Below, in pieces: positions 5,704 to 9,486 of a DNA stretch of 9,486 bases. The notes beneath the pieces were generated by a model. The model was given only the letters and a program-made list of their open reading frames with translations, made no database searches and was not told the origin of the DNA. Position 1 is the first letter of the stretch, and each line of letters opens with the position of its first letter. This stretch comes from a bacterium (lineage in GTDB: Bacteria; Electryoneota; Electryoneia; Electryoneales; Electryoneaceae), in assembly GCA_014729955.1 (NCBI GenBank), contig WJJA01000372.1, positions 1 to 9,486 of the forward strand. The letters run 5' to 3'. The translations under genes were made by a program, and so were the position numbers.

Positions 5704-8463
5704 TTGACGGATAGAAAAGACGAAAGCAGGCACGAGCCTCGGAGCGGGCCTTCGTTTGTGTCGTCACGGAGCCGGGAATCCACCCAACCTCCGAAGCATG
5801 GACTGCCTCATATTGTACTTCAAGAACTGTTGACGCTTTTCAGCTCATCGATGGACGAGCTGCTGCTTGTCTGCGACTCGAGCCTTTCTGTCAGGTACAT
5901 CACCACAAACAGCCGCGATCTCACCGGCCGTCCCCCGGAGGAATGGATCGGCAGGCCGTTGGCCTCCTTTCTTGGTCAGGAACAGCATCCGAAGCTGCAG
6001 GAGATCCTGCGGGGTGCGGGACAAAGGGATGAGTCCGCGCGTTTCCGCGCCCGGCTGCGATGTTCCGACGACCATTTGATCCCGGTAGACATCCGCATTC
6101 GTATTGTCGCGGGCGAGGACAGCAGCAGTCATTTGCTGCTGTTCCTTCGATTGCTTGACGAACCTGCAGACCAAACCGAGATGCTGATCAAACGGGAGGA
6201 GCAGTATCGTCTTCTCGCGGAAAGTGCCGGCGACATGCTGTTTCACATGACGGACAGGGGTGAGTTTCTCGACGTCAGCTCGTCGGTCCAGCAGTTTACC
6301 GGGTACGAACGGGATGAGTTGGTGGGGAAATCCGGATTCGACTTCATCCCGGAGCATGATCGTCGCGCCTTCCGCGCGTCCACTGCGAAGTTGACCCCGG
6401 ACAATCCCGTGGTCACCATTCGCCACTCGATTCGTCACAAGGACGGCCGTACCATCCGTGGTGAAACCACAGCTCGTCTCGTGTTGCCCGACAAGGGCAA
6501 CGGCACCCCGGAAATCATCGCCGTCACCAGGAATATAGGCGAACGTCTTGACATCGAGATGCAGCTGCGAAAGCTGTCTGCGGCGATTGAGCAGGGGCCG
6601 TCCGCGGTGATGTTGAACGATACCGAGGGCATGATTGAATACGTGAATCGAGCGTTCACCGATCTTACCGGATACCAGGCTGAAGAGGTCATCGGACACC
6701 ATCCGGCTTTCCTGCGGTCAGGCAACCATCCGCAGGAGGTTTATGATGAAATCTGGCAAACCATTGGTCAGGGGCGGTTCTGGAGCGGTACTCTCAGCGA
6801 ACGGAAGAAGAACGGTGAAGTATACTGGGCGTTGATTTCCATATCTCCCATCCTGGATGATGAGGGCAGACTGAAACACTATGCCACCGTACGGCTGGAC
6901 GACACTCAGCGCAAACAGGCCCTCGACGCTCTTCGCGAGAGCGAGGAGCGGTACAGAACGCTGATCGAATCCGCACCGCTGGCGATTGCCCAGATTGACC
7001 CGGACGGTCAGATCATCAACATGAATCCGAGCTTCTGGAAGACCCTTGGGTCGCCCTCTGCGGACCAGACACGTACCATCAATGTTCTCACTTTTGAACC
7101 GTTGCGTACCATCGGGTTTTCCCATGCGGTCGAAGAGTGTCGTGATACGGGCCGCACGTTCGTACAGAACTTCGACTATACGAGCAAATGGGGCAAGTCG
7201 ATTTATCTGCGTGTGCATTTCAGCCCGGTTCTGGACAGCGAGGACCATGTTCAAGCCGTGCAGATGATCGCGGAAGACATCGCACCGTTGCGGGAATCAC
7301 AGGAAGAGCGTATCCGCCTCGAAAAACGGATCCTGGAAGCCCAACAGCTGGAAAGCCTGGGAGTGCTCGCCGGAGGGATTGCGCACGACTTTAATAATCT
7401 GCTCGCCGGCATCATGGGCAACACCGGCCTGGCGATGATGGATGTGGATGAACGCAGCAAGGCACGCCAGAGCTTGCAGCAAATCGAGCAATCCGCGGAG
7501 CGCGCCGCGGAGCTGACACGCCAGATGCTGGCCTATGCCGGTCGCGGTCAGTTTATGGTTGAACCGGTCAACCTGTCGGATATCATCGGCGACATCACCG
7601 ACCTCTTGCAAGCCACCATCCCGAAAAAGATCGAAGTACAATTCGAGCTGTCGGACCAGCTGCCCAAAGTTGAAGTGGATGTTGCCCAGGTCCGTCAGAT
7701 CGTCACTAACATCCTCCTCAATGCGTCCGAGGCCATTGGTGACGCCGCGGGCAGGATTACAGTCCGCACAGGCGAGATGAACTTGACGGACAGCGATCTG
7801 CAGTGGATCCATCTGGGTGAAACAATGCATGAAGGCCGGTATGTCCATGTCACTATTGAAGATAACGGCGAAGGGATGGACGAGGAGACCTTGTCCAAGA
7901 TGTTTGAGCCCTTCTTCTCCACACGTTTTACCGGGCGGGGACTGGGCCTGGCGGCGGTCCAGGGCATTGTGCGCACACACGGCGGCGGCCTTAAGGTGGA
8001 GTCGGCAACCGGCACAGGTACAACATTTACCGTCCTGTTCCCCCTCGCGGAAGGTGACGGTTCTCAAGTGGAGGCTGCCGAAGAAAACGGAGACCGGGCT
8101 CCGCTGGTCATGGTCGTTGATGACGAACCCGGTGTACGCCATATGGCCGGGCGCATCCTCGAGCGCGGAGGCTATCGTGTGCTGTACGCTGAGGACGGGC
8201 GGGAAGCCGTGGATCTATACAAGAATCACGGCGACAGTATTGCATGTATTCTGCTCGATTTGACCATGCCGCATATGAACGGCGTCGAAGCGTTCGCCAA
8301 CCTGCATGCGCTGAACCCTGATGTGAAGGTCTTGATCAGCAGTGGGTTCACAGAACGTGAAGCGATGAGCAAGTTCACCTCGGAAGGGATCGGCGGCTTC
8401 ATCCAGAAGCCATACAAGCCGATGGCACTCCTGCATCGCATTCAATCCCTGCTCGAAGCGTAA
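5704..8463 (+). CDS. Cytoplasmic PAS-rich hybrid sensor histidine kinase
   Basis: With a TTG start at 5704 the protein has 919 residues (977 if the ATG at 5530 is used). The numbering here is from 5704. There is no transmembrane segment or signal peptide. Four PAS regions lie at about 38-155, 165-280, 288-405 and 411-535; each of the last three begins with a short helical linker (e.g. 'LRESEERYRTLIESAP'). A short coiled linker leads to the HisKA domain with phosphoacceptor His561 in GGIAHDFNNLLAGI. The HATPase domain has the N-box around Asn673 (NILLNASEA), G1 at 720-725 (DNGEGM), F-box FEPFFST and G2 GRGLGL (744-749). A C-terminal receiver follows, with acidic pocket Asp806/Asp807, phosphoacceptor Asp852 (LLDLTMP) and Lys902. 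All catalytic residues are intact. The H-D layout suits either a phosphorelay through a separate Hpt protein or receiver feedback; no output domain or partner regulator is next to it. The signal is unknown; no haem or flavin motif is evident. Confidence 0.92.
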   Translation: MTDRKDESRHEPRSGPSFVSSRSRESTQPPKHGLPHIVLQELLTLFSSSMDELLLVCDSSLSVRYITTNSRDLTGRPPEEWIGRPLASFLGQEQHPKLQEILRGAGQRDESARFRARLRCSDDHLIPVDIRIRIVAGEDSSSHLLLFLRLLDEPADQTEMLIKREEQYRLLAESAGDMLFHMTDRGEFLDVSSSVQQFTGYERDELVGKSGFDFIPEHDRRAFRASTAKLTPDNPVVTIRHSIRHKDGRTIRGETTARLVLPDKGNGTPEIIAVTRNIGERLDIEMQLRKLSAAIEQGPSAVMLNDTEGMIEYVNRAFTDLTGYQAEEVIGHHPAFLRSGNHPQEVYDEIWQTIGQGRFWSGTLSERKKNGEVYWALISISPILDDEGRLKHYATVRLDDTQRKQALDALRESEERYRTLIESAPLAIAQIDPDGQIINMNPSFWKTLGSPSADQTRTINVLTFEPLRTIGFSHAVEECRDTGRTFVQNFDYTSKWGKSIYLRVHFSPVLDSEDHVQAVQMIAEDIAPLRESQEERIRLEKRILEAQQLESLGVLAGGIAHDFNNLLAGIMGNTGLAMMDVDERSKARQSLQQIEQSAERAAELTRQMLAYAGRGQFMVEPVNLSDIIGDITDLLQATIPKKIEVQFELSDQLPKVEVDVAQVRQIVTNILLNASEAIGDAAGRITVRTGEMNLTDSDLQWIHLGETMHEGRYVHVTIEDNGEGMDEETLSKMFEPFFSTRFTGRGLGLAAVQGIVRTHGGGLKVESATGTGTTFTVLFPLAEGDGSQVEAAEENGDRAPLVMVVDDEPGVRHMAGRILERGGYRVLYAEDGREAVDLYKNHGDSIACILLDLTMPHMNGVEAFANLHALNPDVKVLISSGFTEREAMSKFTSEGIGGFIQKPYKPMALLHRIQSLLEA

Positions 8464-8538
8464 AGCCGTGTCGCGACGCCCTTCTTCATCCCATTCCGCT
8501 TAGCCCGAACATTTCATGAATGAAGAAAGTATTCTTTT

Positions 8539-8580
8539 CTATATAGCATAATAACAATAAGATAGTGTCGCGCTATATAG
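8539..8580. repeat. AT-rich 9 bp inverted repeat made of two identical palindromes
   Basis: CTATATAGC at 8539-8547 is matched perfectly by GCTATATAG at 8572-8580 across a 24-base spacer. The shared octamer CTATATAG is itself a palindrome, and its two copies are 34 bp apart centre to centre. It sits in an AT-rich island (about 8515-8590) inside otherwise GC-rich DNA. It could be a paired protein-binding site or a remnant of a mobile sequence; nothing in the sequence decides. Confidence 0.55.
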
Positions 8581-8645
8581 TTTTGCTTCGGCACAGAATG
8601 TTCTCAAGACGAATTCATCTATTCATTCCCCCTTCGGGCGGTCCC

Positions 8646-8727
8646 AACTGCGTCATCTGCTTTGTTGCGAAGGATTCGCGGTATGGCAATAAAGCTTCAT
8701 TCTTCGCGCCTCACATCTGACGCAGTT
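8646..8727. repeat. 82 bp element with 10 bp perfect inverted ends
   Basis: AACTGCGTCA at 8646-8655 is the exact reverse complement of TGACGCAGTT at 8718-8727. The interior includes a small hairpin (GCGAA 8667-8671, TTCGC 8675-8679) and no gene. The shape is that of a miniature inverted-repeat element. No flanking target-site duplication is evident (CCC to the left, TGA to the right). Confidence 0.5.
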
Positions 8728-8770
8728 TGAACTCGTGAAATATCCGGGTTAGCACGACTTTCAACCCGCG

Positions 8771-8818
8771 CCGGCCGTTCAGAACGCAACAACGGCCGGG
8801 TGGAGGCACCGGCCGTTG
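8771..8818. terminator. GC-rich three-armed hairpin, possible terminator
   Basis: The 9-mer CCGGCCGTT occurs at 8771-8779 and 8809-8817, with its reverse complement AACGGCCGG between them at 8791-8799. The middle arm can pair with either side: an 11-base loop on the left, or a 10 bp stem (8790-8799 with 8809-8818, 9-base loop) on the right. On the minus strand the right-hand hairpin is followed by TTGCGTTCTG, a weak T-rich tail, so it may stop leftward transcription. On the plus strand no T-tract follows. A terminator role is plausible but not secure. Confidence 0.4.
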
Positions 8819-8830
8819 CGTGGGGTGTAC

Positions 8831-8851
8831 GGGTTCCCTGGGAAGGAACCC
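8831..8851. repeat. Small hairpin, 7 bp stem
   Basis: GGGTTCC at 8831-8837 pairs with GGAACCC at 8845-8851 around a 7-base loop. No T-tract follows on either strand. It is one more element in the structured convergent region and may be chance or part of a longer RNA structure. Confidence 0.35.
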
Positions 8852-8870
8852 TACGGCAAAGCTGAAGGAT

Positions 8871-9031
8871 AAAACGGATCTGAACCGGCATCGGGGTGCC
8901 AAGCCACAATCTGAACGATGTGCCGGGTCTTGGCCCGCGTGAGCGGGGTGTGACCCGACACTCAAAACGGATCTGAACCGGCACCGCGGTGTCAGGTCAC
9001 CATCCGTCTTCGACGGCTCAAGACCTGACAC
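8871..9031. repeat. REP-like tandem palindromic modules
   Basis: Two units start with the same 20 bases at 8871-8890 and 8964-8983 (93 bp apart); the next 17 bases differ at only 5 positions. A core module, ATCTGAAC followed by a GTGYCRRGYC-type decamer, occurs three times (ATCTGAAC at 8878, 8909 and 8971; decamer at 8896, 8920 and 8989). Two of the decamers form a nested hairpin. GTGCCGGGTC 8920-8929 pairs with GACCCGACAC 8952-8961 (one mismatch) and encloses CCCGC/GCGGG with a 4-base loop. GTGTCAGGTC 8989-8998 pairs perfectly with GACCTGACAC 9022-9031 and encloses CCGTC/GACGG with a 3-base loop. This architecture, in a convergent intergenic region, fits repetitive extragenic palindromes of the kind mobilised by RAYT transposases; no such transposase is in the window. 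Confidence 0.65.
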
Positions 9032-9063
9032 AACTCCATTGCATACTTCCTGCCCCGCGTCTC

Positions 9064-9097
9064 CCGTTCCGCCAGATCCTCAGATCTGACGGAACGG
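9064..9097 (-). terminator. 15 bp hairpin just after the chemotaxis receptor stop
   Basis: CCGTTCCGCCAGATC (9064-9078) pairs with GATCTGACGGAACGG (9083-9097), with one mismatch and a 4-base loop. It starts 17 bases past the receptor stop codon, where a terminator would be expected. The minus-strand sequence beyond it is purine-rich without a T-tract, so it may be a Rho-assisted stop or an mRNA 3'-end protector rather than a classical intrinsic terminator. Confidence 0.5.
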
Positions 9098-9114
9098 AAC
9101 ATGGAACACATGGA

Positions 9115-9486
9115 TCAGAACTCACCGAAGTCGGCATCGTCCAGGGAAATCACATCATCCGGCTCGACTTCGTGCTGTTTACTACCGCCATTGCCGCCGG
9201 CGTGTGCGTGCGCAGTTTCCGCCACCGGCGCACTTGCGATCGCCTTTTTCTTCGACGGCTTTTTCGCGGCCCGACTGTCAAGTCCACCGGCTTTCTTGTC
9301 CAGACGGAACTTGCCCAGCATCTGCTTCAGATGCCCGGCCTGGCTGGAAAGCTCTTCCGCGGCCGAAGCGCTCTCTTCGGCATTCGAGGTATTGCCCTGG
9401 GTCACCTGGTCGATCTGGCCCAGTGCATCGTTCACCTGATCAATCGCCGATGTCTGTTCCTGCGACGCGCTCGCAATCTCAGACAC
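9115..9486 (-). CDS. Methyl-accepting chemotaxis protein, C-terminal 123 residues only
   Basis: Only the end of the gene is present; the GTG at the right edge is an internal valine, not a start. The first 62 residues are the returning helix of the receptor signalling domain: 'VSEIASASQEQTSAIDQVND', then 'QIDQVTQGNTSNAEESASAA' and 'EELSSQAGHLKQMLGKFRL'. These match the heptad-patterned C-terminal helix bundle with its Gln/Glu methylation-type positions. A Lys/Ala-rich flexible linker follows (63-105), then the acidic tail ISLDDADFGEF. Such receptors bind CheW/CheA at the inner membrane or in the cytoplasm and are adapted by CheR/CheB. The tail is not the classical NWETF-type CheR tether, though similar acidic-Phe tails are common in receptors of Desulfobacterota. 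The ligand domain and any membrane segments are outside the window. The gene ends at TGA 9115-9117, converging on the kinase gene. Confidence 0.93.
   Translation of the reverse strand: MSEIASASQEQTSAIDQVNDALGQIDQVTQGNTSNAEESASAAEELSSQAGHLKQMLGKFRLDKKAGGLDSRAAKKPSKKKAIASAPVAETAHAHAGGNGGSKQHEVEPDDVISLDDADFGEF

Larger units (their letters stand above)
8464..9114. other. Convergent intergenic region rich in inverted repeats
   Basis: This 651 bp lies between the ends of the kinase (plus) and the chemotaxis receptor (minus). No supported gene is present; open frames on the minus strand across 8697-9031 read through repeats and contain the repeated peptide 'CRFRSVLS', an artefact of the DNA repeat. 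From left to right it holds an AT-rich inverted repeat, an 82 bp element with inverted ends, a GC-rich hairpin cluster, a small hairpin, REP-like tandem modules and a hairpin next to the receptor stop. These are listed separately. I see no classical terminator with a T-tract directly after the kinase stop. Confidence 0.7.

Noticed and set aside
5845..6702. Minus-strand open frame of 285 codons inside the sensor kinase
   Set aside because: It is an antisense shadow of the PAS regions, whose plus-strand domains are unmistakable; no recognisable protein.
7297..8142. Minus-strand open frame of 281 codons opposite the HisKA and HATPase domains
   Set aside because: It lies wholly antisense to conserved catalytic motifs and has no recognisable domain.
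8697..9031. Two overlapping minus-strand open frames of about 100 codons
   Set aside because: They read through the repeat modules, contain a peptide duplicated only because the DNA is, and lack ribosome-binding sites.
8871..9031. Possible CRISPR array
   Set aside because: There are only two full units, the repeats carry long nested palindromes, the spacing is irregular and no cas gene is present.

Overview
The window comes from a Gram-negative bacterium with a moderately GC-rich genome. It has two Sec/SPII lipoproteins, a secreted NlpC/P60 protein, a PAS-rich hybrid histidine kinase and a chemotaxis receptor ending in an acidic 'DDxDFGEF' tail. Such tails, and ErcA-like iron alcohol dehydrogenases, are common in Desulfobacterota-type and other proteobacteria. 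I cannot place it more precisely from sequence alone, and the taxonomy is inference.

Layout. Positions 1-5245 hold four genes, all on the minus strand, so transcription runs right to left. In that order they are: a secreted NlpC/P60 peptidase-like protein with a duplicated helical domain and a tryptophan-rich linker (5245-3200); a small lipoprotein 11 bp downstream (3188-2538); a lipoprotein carrying a metallo-beta-lactamase fold plus C-terminal TPR (2228-978); and the N-terminal two thirds of an ErcA-like iron-dependent alcohol dehydrogenase (744 to the left edge). The first two form a clear operon. The other two each have a 230-310 bp leader and may be separate units.

A roughly 458 bp divergent region (5246-5703) separates this block from a plus-strand gene for a cytoplasmic hybrid sensor kinase with four PAS regions, HisKA, HATPase and a receiver (5704-8463). 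Its best start is a TTG with a good Shine-Dalgarno. At the right edge, on the minus strand, is the C-terminal tail of a methyl-accepting chemotaxis protein (9486-9115).

The kinase and receptor converge on a 651 bp non-coding region (8464-9114) that is unusually dense in inverted repeats: an AT-rich paired palindrome, an 82 bp element with 10 bp inverted ends, a three-armed GC-rich hairpin set, REP-like tandem modules, and a 15 bp hairpin just after the receptor stop codon. This is the part that ordinary gene annotation leaves least explained.

Function together. The NlpC/P60 protein and its lipoprotein neighbour probably act on or at the cell envelope. ErcA-like dehydrogenases are linked in Pseudomonas to PAS-type sensor kinases in ethanol-oxidation control, so the ErcA-like gene and PAS hybrid kinase within 5 kb may be a related regulatory pairing, but three genes lie between them. 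The metallo-beta-lactamase protein lacks the expected metal-bridging aspartate. I see no phage, CRISPR, integrase or complete transposon in the window.
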